Below are positions 24,763 through 32,052 of a DNA stretch of 34,787 nt, piece after piece (the first letter of the stretch is position 1; each line of letters starts with the position of its first letter). Where the stretch lies: positions 1-34,787 of the forward strand of contig JABLXG010000034.1 of assembly GCA_013178165.1 (NCBI GenBank). The letters are read 5' to 3'. The DNA is from Anaerolineae bacterium (GTDB lineage Bacteria > Chloroflexota > Anaerolineae > Aggregatilineales > Ch27). A program made the position numbers and the translations under genes. Under the pieces are notes generated by a model. It ran no database searches, had not been told where the DNA came from, and saw nothing but the letters and a program-made list of their open reading frames with translations.

Positions 24763-25224
24763 TTACTGTCCACCGGCCAATCGGGCCGCCTGCCCGATCC
24801 AGTCTTCCTGCCGGATGCGGTCGCCGATGATACGCAACCCCTGCGCCTTCAACCGGGCCGCCAGCTCATCGGCATCCTGCTGGCTCAACTGGGCAAACGT
24901 GGTCACGCCCAGCCGGGCCAGGCCCTCGGCATATTTGGGGCCAATACCGTCAATGCGGGTCAGATCGTCCGCCTGGACCGCCAGACGCGCGACGGCCGGA
25001 GTTATCTCAGTCTCCAGTGCTGACTGTATCGGTTGCACCAGATCATCCGGGAAAGGTACCGGAATGTTCCGTTCGGCTGGGCGCTGAGGAGGCACCCATC
25101 GGGCCTCTGCGGTTTCCTCCTTGCCCTGCAACAGGCGCCACAACCACCAGCCCAGGATCGTAGCGATGACGGCCCCGGCAATGACCAGCGTTACGGCAAC
25201 GACAGCCCTGCACCACTTGGTCAT
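24763..25224 (-). CDS. Membrane-anchored helix-hairpin-helix protein
   Basis: A 153-aa protein with one N-terminal transmembrane helix (about 6-32, ending GWWLWRLL), a charged linker, and a C-terminal helix-hairpin-helix region (about 88-130): DDLTRIDGIGPKYAEGLARLG followed by VTTFAQLSQQDADELAARL. Such HhH modules bind nucleic acid or act in protein contacts; a membrane-tethered version has no defined role. ATG 25224 has CAGGTG upstream and fits the promoter at 25262-25290; the frame to 25290 would start inside that promoter. It is the first gene of the pair with DUF971. Confidence 0.75.
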   Translation of the reverse strand: MTKWCRAVVAVTLVIAGAVIATILGWWLWRLLQGKEETAEARWVPPQRPAERNIPVPFPDDLVQPIQSALETEITPAVARLAVQADDLTRIDGIGPKYAEGLARLGVTTFAQLSQQDADELAARLKAQGLRIIGDRIRQEDWIGQAARLAGGQ

Positions 25225-25261
25225 AGGATTCACACCTGTCTCAGCGGCCACCCTGATTCGA

Positions 25262-25290
25262 ATTGTAAACGGGCAATTACATGCTGTCAA
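25262..25290 (-). promoter_or_regulatory. Near-consensus promoter of the HhH-DUF971 pair
   Basis: On the minus strand TTGACA (25290-25285), a 17-base spacer and TACAAT (25267-25262). Predicted start near 25255, about 31 bases before the ATG. Confidence 0.85.
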
Positions 25291-25386
25291 AGCTTATACT
25301 GCACAAAAGTACCTAGCTACGGTTATCGTAGAACCGACAGTATGACAATTCCGGTAAGCATTGGCTACGCCCGGCTTAATTGTCAT

Positions 25387-25415
25387 TTGCCCTGCTCTGA
25401 AAGCTTTCGTATACT
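25387..25415 (+). promoter_or_regulatory. Promoter of the BTAD regulator
   Basis: TTGCCC (25387-25392), a 17-base spacer and TATACT (25410-25415). Predicted start near 25422 lies inside the palindrome at 25418-25434. Confidence 0.7.
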
Positions 25416-25417
25416 AT

Positions 25418-25434
25418 ATTATTGGGGCAATAAT
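25418..25434. promoter_or_regulatory. 17-bp inverted repeat at the BTAD-regulator start site
   Basis: ATTATTG-GGG-CAATAAT, perfect 7-bp arms, right after the -10. The position suits a repressor or autoregulation site. Confidence 0.55.
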
Positions 25435-25455
25435 CCAACAGGAAGAGGCCATACC

Positions 25456-26733
25456 ATGAAACTGAATAACATGGTCACGGGCAGCTACGAAGCGTTTAAT
25501 CACTACTCGCCGGGTGCGAAAATCGTGCTGCTACATCCGCGCAGCCGCTACCGTTCCGTGCTGATTGCACGCCTGCTCAACAGCCCTGAATACCAGACTC
25601 TGTACTATGCCATGGGGCCGGACGATGTCAGCGTCCCGGCCTTCCTGGCAGGTTTGCGTCACAACCTGGCCAGCCAGCACCCCGAATTCGGCCGTCACCT
25701 CGATCTGACAGAAGATCGTCCAGGCGTCGGCAAAATGGAGCACTGGCTTAGCGCTCTTGCTGCCGACCTTTCCGAGTGGACAACCAACCCCTTCCTGCTG
25801 ATTCTTGACGAATATGATCGGGCAGATGGCGCCGACGATATTCAGCAGTTCATCGAGCAACTGGTCCCGCTCATGCCACCGCACGGCAAAATCATCCTGA
25901 ACAGTCGCACACTTCCGCGCCTGTCCTGGGTCTCCCTGCTCGCCCGCAACCTGGCCGTCATCCTTGAAGATGAACATCTGGTCGTCAGCGATTTCTATGA
26001 CCATCGCCGCCATCCCAACGGCCCCCGCCTGGAGGTCACCGCTCTGGGGCCGGGCTACGTCTCCATCAACAACAATCTCATCTCTACATGGGAAGGGCAC
26101 CTGCCGCGCCTGCTGTTCTTCTTCGCCCTGGATCGGCCTACCGTCACCCGATCGGAAATCTGCCAGGCCTTCTGGCCCGATCTGGATGTCGATCAGGCCG
26201 TCAATGTCTTCCACGTCACCAAGCGCCGCCTGCACAAGGCGCTGGGCGAAGATGTGCTTGTGCACATCGATGGGTACTATCGCGTTAGCCCGGAGTTAAA
26301 CGTCGTCTATGATGTGGTCGACTTTGTCGGGGCGCTGGTCCGTGCGCGCGCCGCTGCCGAGCAGGACAAAGTGCAATACTGGCAGGAAGCCATCAATCTC
26401 TACCGGGGACCGTTCCTGCAGGGGCACGACGATCCCTGGATTGTTGCCCGTCGCACCGACTTCCTGAACGGGTATATGGAGGCGGTCATCCAGATGGCCG
26501 AAGTGCGCCATGCCAGGGGCGCGGCGGAACACGCCCTGCGCCTGTACCTGCGCGCTCTGCAGGAAGACCCCAGCCGGGAAGATTTGCACCGTCGAGTCAT
26601 GCAGCTCTATGCGGAGATGGGCCGGCGCAGCGAAGCCGCCGCCCATTTCCAGCGCCTGCAGCGTGAATTCAAAGCGGCCCGGCGCAAGCTTTCCCCGGAA
26701 ACCGAAGAGGTTTACCGGGCCATCATGGCCTGA
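25456..26733 (+). CDS. BTAD (SARP-type) regulator with degenerate STAND NTPase domain
   Basis: A 425-aa protein. Residues 20-190 align in pattern with the MalT-type STAND NTPase: the P-loop position reads LLHPRSRYRSVLIARLL (27-41), where GKT/S is lost, yet the Walker-B-like LLILDEYD (114-121) and IILNSRTLPRLSW sensor stretch remain. About 193-285 is a winged-helix DNA-binding domain of the OmpR/SARP kind (TRSEICQAFWPDLDVDQAVNVFHVTKRRLHKAL, then a GYYRVSP wing). About 290-420 is the TPR-like BTAD domain (YWQEAINLYRGPFLQG, ALRLYLRALQEDPSREDLHRRVMQLYAEMGR). It probably activates or represses unknown targets without ATP hydrolysis. ATG 25456 follows a GGAAGAGG site. Confidence 0.82.
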   Translation: MKLNNMVTGSYEAFNHYSPGAKIVLLHPRSRYRSVLIARLLNSPEYQTLYYAMGPDDVSVPAFLAGLRHNLASQHPEFGRHLDLTEDRPGVGKMEHWLSALAADLSEWTTNPFLLILDEYDRADGADDIQQFIEQLVPLMPPHGKIILNSRTLPRLSWVSLLARNLAVILEDEHLVVSDFYDHRRHPNGPRLEVTALGPGYVSINNNLISTWEGHLPRLLFFFALDRPTVTRSEICQAFWPDLDVDQAVNVFHVTKRRLHKALGEDVLVHIDGYYRVSPELNVVYDVVDFVGALVRARAAAEQDKVQYWQEAINLYRGPFLQGHDDPWIVARRTDFLNGYMEAVIQMAEVRHARGAAEHALRLYLRALQEDPSREDLHRRVMQLYAEMGRRSEAAAHFQRLQREFKAARRKLSPETEEVYRAIMA

Positions 26734-26752
26734 CCGCTGTGAGTCGTACAGC

Positions 26753-26780
26753 AAAAAACGCCTCACTGGAGGCGTTTTTT
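26753..26780. terminator. Bidirectional terminator after the BTAD gene
   Basis: AAAAAACGCCTC-ACTG-GAGGCGTTTTTT: a 6-bp GC stem (26759-26764 with 26769-26774) flanked by six As and six Ts. It serves the BTAD gene and the convergent tRNA-Arg. Confidence 0.9.
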
Positions 26781-26786
26781 GCTGGC

Positions 26787-26862
26787 TGGCGCCCCCTGAA
26801 GGACTCGAACCCTCGGCCAACTGCTTAGAAGGCAGCTGCTCTATCCGCTGAGCTAAGGGGGC
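26787..26862 (-). tRNA. tRNA-Arg (anticodon TCT)
   Basis: A cloverleaf whose acceptor GCCCCCT pairs with AGGGGGC, with discriminator G followed by an encoded CCA (26789-26787), unlike the other three tRNAs here. The anticodon loop CTTCTAA holds TCT (plus-strand 26827-26829). The T-arm contains GGGTTCGAGTCC. Confidence 0.94.
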
Positions 26863-26875
26863 GGATTTGTTCTGT

Positions 26876-26904
26876 ATTGTAGGTAGCGCCAGTAGCGCCG
26901 TCAA
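26876..26904 (-). promoter_or_regulatory. Promoter of tRNA-Arg
   Basis: On the minus strand TTGACG (26904-26899), a 17-base spacer and TACAAT (26881-26876). Predicted start is about 7 bases before the tRNA. Confidence 0.8.
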
Positions 26905-26919
26905 GCGCCAATCACGCCG

Positions 26920-27354
26920 CTAACCCAGATAAGGCCGGATGCCTTTGTACACCTGCCCACCCGTCAACGTCCGCAGGATCGTCATCGGTGGGCGGTTGAT
27001 CCGGGCCGACAACTCGATCGGCGTCAGCGGAAAGTTGTTGTTAGTCAAAAAGACGCGAAACACAGCATCGACCAGCGAAACCGGAGGCAGGAAGTAAGCG
27101 GGGTCTTTGGCGGCTTCCTGAAGCGCCATGCGTAGCGCATCAACACGATGCACCTCGGCTGTTTCCGGATCAATCCAGTCCGACTCGGTATCACCCGAAT
27201 GCTGCATGAAATAGTCGCGCTGCTCAGGAGGAAGCTGCCCGATCATGTTCATCCGCAAGTCCTGATCGGCGCGTTCCCACCATTCGTAGTCAATATGAAA
27301 CCGCGTTTCCAGCGTCGGTATAACGCGCTGACTGGCTATGCTTCCAGCAGTCAT
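26920..27354 (-). CDS. Hypothetical protein with C-terminal HTH-like segment
   Basis: A 144-aa protein that I do not recognise. It is mostly acidic and hydrophilic, without signal peptide or membrane helix. The mid-part reads LPPVSLVDAVFRVFLTNN and the end (about 110-144) FPLTPIELSARINRPPMTILRTL looks like a helix-turn-helix followed by a short wing (GGQVYKGIRPYL). It could be a small DNA-binding or adaptor protein, but that is inference. ATG 27354 has GAAGGA 7 bases upstream. It lies 49 bases after the 527-aa gene on the same strand and is probably its operon partner, since no promoter or terminator is apparent between them. Confidence 0.7.
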   Translation of the reverse strand: MTAGSIASQRVIPTLETRFHIDYEWWERADQDLRMNMIGQLPPEQRDYFMQHSGDTESDWIDPETAEVHRVDALRMALQEAAKDPAYFLPPVSLVDAVFRVFLTNNNFPLTPIELSARINRPPMTILRTLTGGQVYKGIRPYLG

Positions 27355-27403
27355 CGTTCATTCCTTCAGGCAGAAACACCGTCCAGGCAAACCCGGACCC
27401 TGG

Positions 27404-28987
27404 TCAAGCGCCCCGCGTATAACGCCAGTAATGGCCACCTACATGGGTGAACTCCGGCTGCGCTTCCAACGCGGCCAGGATTGGCCCCGGCGGGCAACGC
27501 CGCACCACGTTGACCGCGCTATACACCGTCTTGGCGTGTACCGCTGCCTGTGGATTCAGGCGGGCAAGCTCTGGCAGGATATCTCGGATGATCTCGATCA
27601 GGCTGCGCTTTTGATCGCGCACTGTCCGCCAAACAGCATCGATACCTTCCAGATCATCAGCGCCCAACACCATCAACTGATCATAAGCCGCGCCGATCAG
27701 GCGCCGCTGATTGACGAATCCCAGCCGTCCACCACGTGGCTCCACCAGGATGATCCATTCCGTGCGTGGCCGGTAGCCATCAAAACTGATCTGAAACTGT
27801 CCGGCCTGCCCGGTCGTCTGAATCTGCAGCACCGCGCCCACCGGCAGTTTATGCTTGCGATAGAAACGCTCCAGCCCGCACACATAACGACCAGCCCGGA
27901 CAACCCAGCCGGTGTATTTGTCGCCCGTGATGCCGTCTATGAACGTGATCAGAATGCGTTCCGCCTCGTAGGCAGTAGGCAACATGGCCGAGAGTCCCGC
28001 CGTGAGGGGCAAAGTGCCGCACCGGCGATGCGGGTAGTTGAGCGTGATTGTGACACGATCTATCGGTTCGGTCACCGCCGGCAATTCTGAATGCTCATCG
28101 CCGATCTCAGCCTCCAGTGCCAGATCGTCCGGCGTGAGCAGGCTGCGATCGTAGGGGATGCGTTCGTAGATCAAGCGCTCCGGCGTCCGCTGGACTTCCT
28201 CCGGCTCCAATCGCCTCAGGTACCAGCGCACCAACCCCGCCGAACCGACCTCATCAAAGCGATTGTCGTTATACAGGGCGCAGTTCAGAGCGAACGCCTG
28301 CAACCGGGGATTGACCTCAGTTGGCAAGTCCAGGATGGGCAGAATGTCCTCAGGGGCCAGCGGCCCGCCACCGTTCATGTCCAGCAGCGCTTCCGCCAGA
28401 TTGGTATGCCCCTTGTCGATGGTCGGCAGCAACGACTTGAGGAACCACAGCCCGCCCGCATAGGCCACATCGTCGATAACGCTGAGCCGCTCTTCAAGCT
28501 CCTGGGCCAGCGCATCACCATAAGCCTGTTCTAGCGGCTCAATCTCGACCGGCTCCAGTAGTTCGTCCAGGGAGGCATTGCCGTTGTTCAGGTCAAGCGC
28601 ATGGGGGATCTTCAGGTCGCTGGCGAATTCCCGGCGCAGCCCACCCGGGAATTCCACCTGAATCACAGTGAAATCGCCATATTCCGGGTTGGAGCCTGGG
28701 CGCACGCCAACAACTTTGCCCAGGGCAAACCCAAACGCCGGGAAGACCAGCTTCTGCCCGACCTCATAGTGCGCTTTAGGCTGGAAGAGCGTACCTTCCT
28801 TCAGGTGCCTGCGCCAGCTATCTTCTTCCTGACGGACCCGGTGCTCGATCAGCAGCCGAACCATGCGCCGGATATCCAGCGGCAGCTCTTCTTCGAGCAT
28901 GACGCTGAACAGGTATTCGATGTCCTCATCCGTGATCTTAAGGGAGTGACTCCAGTATTCTGGCGTAAGGATCTGGCGCCTGAGCAA
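27404..28987 (-). CDS. Hypothetical 527-aa protein with beta-barrel and winged-helix-like ends
   Basis: I do not recognise this family. The N-terminal 60 residues are helical and charged (DEDIEYLFSVMLEEELPLDIRRMV). At 75-125 a small beta-rich domain (YEVGQKLVFPAFGFALGKVVGV, then FTVIQVEFPGGLRREF) looks KOW/SH3-like. A mixed middle part follows. The last 80 residues (ARLNPQAAVHAKTVYSAVNVVRRCPPGPILAALEAQPEFTHVGGHYWRY) resemble a HARE-HTH or RNA-polymerase-delta-like winged helix. A nucleic-acid-related role is inferred. TTG 28987 is supported by GGAGGC 8 bases upstream. It has a strong promoter and a perfect palindrome in its leader. Confidence 0.72.
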   Translation of the reverse strand: MLRRQILTPEYWSHSLKITDEDIEYLFSVMLEEELPLDIRRMVRLLIEHRVRQEEDSWRRHLKEGTLFQPKAHYEVGQKLVFPAFGFALGKVVGVRPGSNPEYGDFTVIQVEFPGGLRREFASDLKIPHALDLNNGNASLDELLEPVEIEPLEQAYGDALAQELEERLSVIDDVAYAGGLWFLKSLLPTIDKGHTNLAEALLDMNGGGPLAPEDILPILDLPTEVNPRLQAFALNCALYNDNRFDEVGSAGLVRWYLRRLEPEEVQRTPERLIYERIPYDRSLLTPDDLALEAEIGDEHSELPAVTEPIDRVTITLNYPHRRCGTLPLTAGLSAMLPTAYEAERILITFIDGITGDKYTGWVVRAGRYVCGLERFYRKHKLPVGAVLQIQTTGQAGQFQISFDGYRPRTEWIILVEPRGGRLGFVNQRRLIGAAYDQLMVLGADDLEGIDAVWRTVRDQKRSLIEIIRDILPELARLNPQAAVHAKTVYSAVNVVRRCPPGPILAALEAQPEFTHVGGHYWRYTRGA

Positions 28988-29011
28988 CGCTGATGCCTCC
29001 AGCTAACCTAA

Positions 29012-29027
29012 CCTGATGATCATCAGG
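29012..29027. promoter_or_regulatory. Perfect 16-bp palindrome in the leader of the 27-29 kb cassette
   Basis: CCTGATGATCATCAGG, self-complementary over all 16 bases, lies about 12-27 bases after the predicted start site (about 29039) and about 24 bases before the TTG start. It suits a dimeric repressor. Confidence 0.65.
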
Positions 29028-29045
29028 CACATGCAAAACGATTAT

Positions 29046-29073
29046 AGTATAGCGTCCGATCAGGCATTGGCAA
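29046..29073 (-). promoter_or_regulatory. Promoter of the 27-29 kb two-gene cassette
   Basis: On the minus strand TTGCCA (29073-29068), a 16-base spacer and TATACT (29051-29046). A TATAAT overlaps 5 bases downstream. Confidence 0.75.
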
Positions 29074-29114
29074 CGTTGGATTGTTCCAAAAACAGGCCGA
29101 CATTCAGCCCTCGC

Positions 29115-30251
29115 TTACAGAGCCGCCGGAGCGCTCCCCGGCAGGACAAAGAACGCCAGCGCCAGGATCAGGTATACCGCCAGCAGCATGGCCCCTTCCA
29201 GCCAGTTCGACTCCCCATCCAGGGCCACCAGCGCCGCAATGAAGGACGCTGCAGAGAGCGCAATCAGCTCGTAGGGGTTAAACACCAGCAGCAGTTTGTT
29301 CTGGAACAACAGGCTGACAAACACCAGCACCGGCGCGACAAACAGCGCAATCTGCAGGCTTGAGCCAAGCGAAATGTTGAGGCTCAGGTCCATCTGGTTC
29401 TTCATCGCCACCTGCACAGCCACCAGATGCTCGGCCACATTGCCGACAATCGGCACAATGATGATGCCTACAAAGAACTCCGTCCAGCCAAGCTGCGCCA
29501 CCACCGGCTCAACCGACCTGACCAGAAACTCGCTCATGATCACGATGCCAAGCGTCGCGGCAGCCAGCACGGCGACAGCCTGGGAAACGCTCCACTGCGG
29601 CACGTGCGCCCCGCTATGAGATGCTGTCCGGTTCTCAGGATCGCGCAATGCATAAAGCAGACTCAGGCCATACAGCACGATCAGGATGATCGCCACCCCC
29701 TCGCTAAAGAGCAGTTCCGATTGCAGCGCGTTGACCTCAACCAGAGCAGCGTCAAACAATGACGGAATCGCCAGGGCCAGAAAAGCCAGCACCACCAGCG
29801 TGGCGTTCATGCCAGCCTGCCGCTGGTTGAATATCTGGCGACCCTGCTTCAGACCGCCCAGCAGCAGGCTGAAGCCCGCCACCAGAAGCAGATTGCCCAG
29901 AATCGAGCCAACAATTGAGGCTTTGACCAGTTCGGTCAAACCGGCCCTGAGGGCGAAGATGGTGATGATCAGTTCGGCGGCGTTGCCCAGCGTGGCGTTG
30001 AGCAAGCCGCTGATCTGCGTCCCCAGCCGGCTGGCCAGTTCCTCCGTCGCCTGGCCGATCAGCCCGGCCAGCGGGATAATCGCCAGGGCTGATGTGGCAA
30101 AGATCAGGACTTCATTGCCGTGCACTCCTCCCAACAGGCCCAGCCACTCGACCGCTATGGCGATCAGGCCCGCCAGCAACAGGAGGTTCAGATTGAGCAG
30201 CCTGCTGATCGGAAAACGCCTGGTATTCAAAGCATCCTCATCCTGGTTCAA
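29115..30251 (-). CDS. Calcium/proton antiporter (CaxA/CAX type)
   Basis: Exchanges cytosolic Ca2+ for protons across the membrane. The 378-aa protein has about eleven hydrophobic helices and the two CaCA alpha-repeats: the first GLLNATLGNAAELIITIFALRAG and the second VGIIIVPIVGNVAEHLVAVQVAMK, with the ion-ligand Glu in each. Length matches bacterial CAX proteins. The TTG start at 30251 overlaps the stop of the LysM-M23 gene (TTGA), implying translational coupling. A TTG seven codons later (30230) has a better GAGGA site and is the main alternative. It is the last gene of the four-gene operon. Family is clear; substrate range may include other divalent ions. Confidence 0.9.
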   Translation of the reverse strand: MNQDEDALNTRRFPISRLLNLNLLLLAGLIAIAVEWLGLLGGVHGNEVLIFATSALAIIPLAGLIGQATEELASRLGTQISGLLNATLGNAAELIITIFALRAGLTELVKASIVGSILGNLLLVAGFSLLLGGLKQGRQIFNQRQAGMNATLVVLAFLALAIPSLFDAALVEVNALQSELLFSEGVAIILIVLYGLSLLYALRDPENRTASHSGAHVPQWSVSQAVAVLAAATLGIVIMSEFLVRSVEPVVAQLGWTEFFVGIIIVPIVGNVAEHLVAVQVAMKNQMDLSLNISLGSSLQIALFVAPVLVFVSLLFQNKLLLVFNPYELIALSAASFIAALVALDGESNWLEGAMLLAVYLILALAFFVLPGSAPAAL

Positions 30252-31663
30252 TCCGCCACGAAGTCAAAACGCGTCCACTGGATTGCATCGGTCTCCACCC
30301 CATTGACCCACAGCTCCCAGTGCAGATGGGGGCCAACCGACCGACCGGAATTGCCGATGGTGCCGATCACCTCCCCGGCTTCGACCTGTTGCCCGACCTG
30401 AACGTAACTCTCCGTCTGGTGCGCGTAGGCGGTGAATACCCCCTGTCCATGGTCAATGATCGTGAACAGGCCATAGATATTGAGGGTATCGACCAGAGCC
30501 ACGCGCCCGTCCGCCGGGGCATAGATCGGCGCGCCGGGCGGGCCGCCAAAATCCGTCCCGGTATGGAAGCGGTCGTAGGCGCCGCCGTTATACGAACGCC
30601 GGGTGCCAAAGGGGGAAGTCACCGGCGCGGCGGCGGGCAGCCCCATCACGCCATCAAAGTACCGCTCCGGGGTATGGCCGCGCATGATCCCGGCAATCAG
30701 CTCATGCTCGGCGCTGTTCACCGCCGGATCCAGGAGTGCCTCCTGGCTCTCCGGGACGGTAATCGTTTCATTGCTGTACCGGCCATCGGCCACCCGTAAC
30801 TCGGTTGAAAACATCGTGCTGGTGTTGTCACCGGTGATCAGCGTCAGGACCAAAGGGTAAGTCCCCGGCGGCGTGAATGCATAGACACCATAAAAGGCGG
30901 TATAAGTCCGTCCATCGGCCTCCGGAAAGAAGACCAGGTCCCGGTCGAGGAAGCGGCCGCTGATCGTCACCGGTTCGGCGCTAACCACCCTCACCCGGAG
31001 GCTGCGCCCGACTTCAACCGGCAGTGGGGCCAGTGTCAGCTCCACCAGCGGCGCCGGCAACACCTGAAGCGCCGGGGCTTCAGCTGGGCCGGGAATCAGG
31101 ATTTGCTGGCCGGGGAAGATCCGCGCCGGCGATTTCAGACCGTTGGCGCGCATGATGGCGTTGAGTGAAGCATGGTGGCGCAGGGCAATGCGGTACAGCG
31201 TCTCGCCGGGGGCGACGGTCACCGTGTAGCCGTTTGTCAGCGGCGGATGCCCCGGCGCCATCTGGCTGACATCCAGGGTCTGACCGACGTAAAGCCGCGC
31301 CGGGTTAACCACGCTGTTCAACGCAGCAAGGATTTCTGTCGTCGTGCCATAGCGCAGGGCGATATGGGCCAGCGTCTCGCCCGGCTGCACGATATGGCGG
31401 CCGGCTGTTCGCACGCTGGCATTGACTGGCCCGCTGGGGATGATCAGCCGTTGCCCGACCTGAATGTTGGTCACATCGGTAAGGCTGTTGGTCTGGGCAA
31501 TAGCCTCAACTGAAGTGCCATAGGCAAGGGCAATCCGGTATAGCGTCTCGCCCCGCTGCACTACATGAACAGTGGTCTGGCCGGTGCCACCCTGGGCCAG
31601 AACCGGGCTGGCCATGCTCATCGCCACCACAACGCATAACCAGGACAACCACCGGCGACGCAT
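30248..31663 (-). CDS. Secreted triple-LysM M23 metallopeptidase
   Basis: A 471-aa exported protein likely cutting peptidoglycan cross-bridges. Signal peptide at 1-23 (VVVAMSMASPVLAQ). Three LysM domains follow at about 30-77, 87-132 and 146-190, each with the pattern GETLxxIAxxYG and VGQxLxIP, anchoring it to glycan. A beta-rich region spans about 200-290. The C-terminal M23 domain (about 355-465) keeps zinc ligands: HTGTDF (His, Asp), YAHQ and PHLHWEL (HxH), so it should be active. ATG 31663 overlaps the DUF192 stop (TAATG), and its own stop overlaps the antiporter start. The order suggests coregulated envelope functions. Confidence 0.92.
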   Translation of the reverse strand: MRRRWLSWLCVVVAMSMASPVLAQGGTGQTTVHVVQRGETLYRIALAYGTSVEAIAQTNSLTDVTNIQVGQRLIIPSGPVNASVRTAGRHIVQPGETLAHIALRYGTTTEILAALNSVVNPARLYVGQTLDVSQMAPGHPPLTNGYTVTVAPGETLYRIALRHHASLNAIMRANGLKSPARIFPGQQILIPGPAEAPALQVLPAPLVELTLAPLPVEVGRSLRVRVVSAEPVTISGRFLDRDLVFFPEADGRTYTAFYGVYAFTPPGTYPLVLTLITGDNTSTMFSTELRVADGRYSNETITVPESQEALLDPAVNSAEHELIAGIMRGHTPERYFDGVMGLPAAAPVTSPFGTRRSYNGGAYDRFHTGTDFGGPPGAPIYAPADGRVALVDTLNIYGLFTIIDHGQGVFTAYAHQTESYVQVGQQVEAGEVIGTIGNSGRSVGPHLHWELWVNGVETDAIQWTRFDFVAD

Positions 31664-32052
31664 TACGCCCCCACAACCTCGTCGAAGATCAAACGGTCGC
31701 CAATCATAACACGATCCAGTAATGACGGGGACGCCTCGACAAAGTAGCGGGCTGGCTCGCGCGGGGCATAGACCAGCCGCCAGGGTCTGGCCAGCACCTT
31801 GTCCACCACAACCCCTTCGGCATTCAGCCAGACGGTGGCAATGGCAAAACGCATGAACAGCATGTGGATGGCCGTATCCGTCCGACTCTCCCGGTTGTAC
31901 ACAAAAAGCAGTCCCTCATCTTCGGGCAATTCCCGGCGGAACATCAACCCCCGGAACTTGCACCAGAAGCCGTCGCACCACCTGACCCGCGCAAGGAGGA
32001 TAGTACCATCCTCCTTGCGCAGGATACGCCACCGACCGGTGCGGTCGCTCAT
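31663..32052 (-). CDS. DUF192 protein
   Basis: A 129-aa single-domain protein of the DUF192 family, whose function is unknown. The conserved parts are visible: VRWCDGFWCKFRGLMFRRELPEDEGLLFVY, IHMLFMRFAIATVWLNAEGVVVDK and YFVEASPSLLDRVMIGDRLIF. Many family members carry a signal peptide; this one has none. ATG 32052 overlaps the stop of the upstream LysM gene (ATGA), and its TAA overlaps the ATG of the M23 gene. It is thus locked between two LysM genes, which suggests a link to the envelope, though this is inference. Confidence 0.88.
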   Translation of the reverse strand: MSDRTGRWRILRKEDGTILLARVRWCDGFWCKFRGLMFRRELPEDEGLLFVYNRESRTDTAIHMLFMRFAIATVWLNAEGVVVDKVLARPWRLVYAPREPARYFVEASPSLLDRVMIGDRLIFDEVVGA

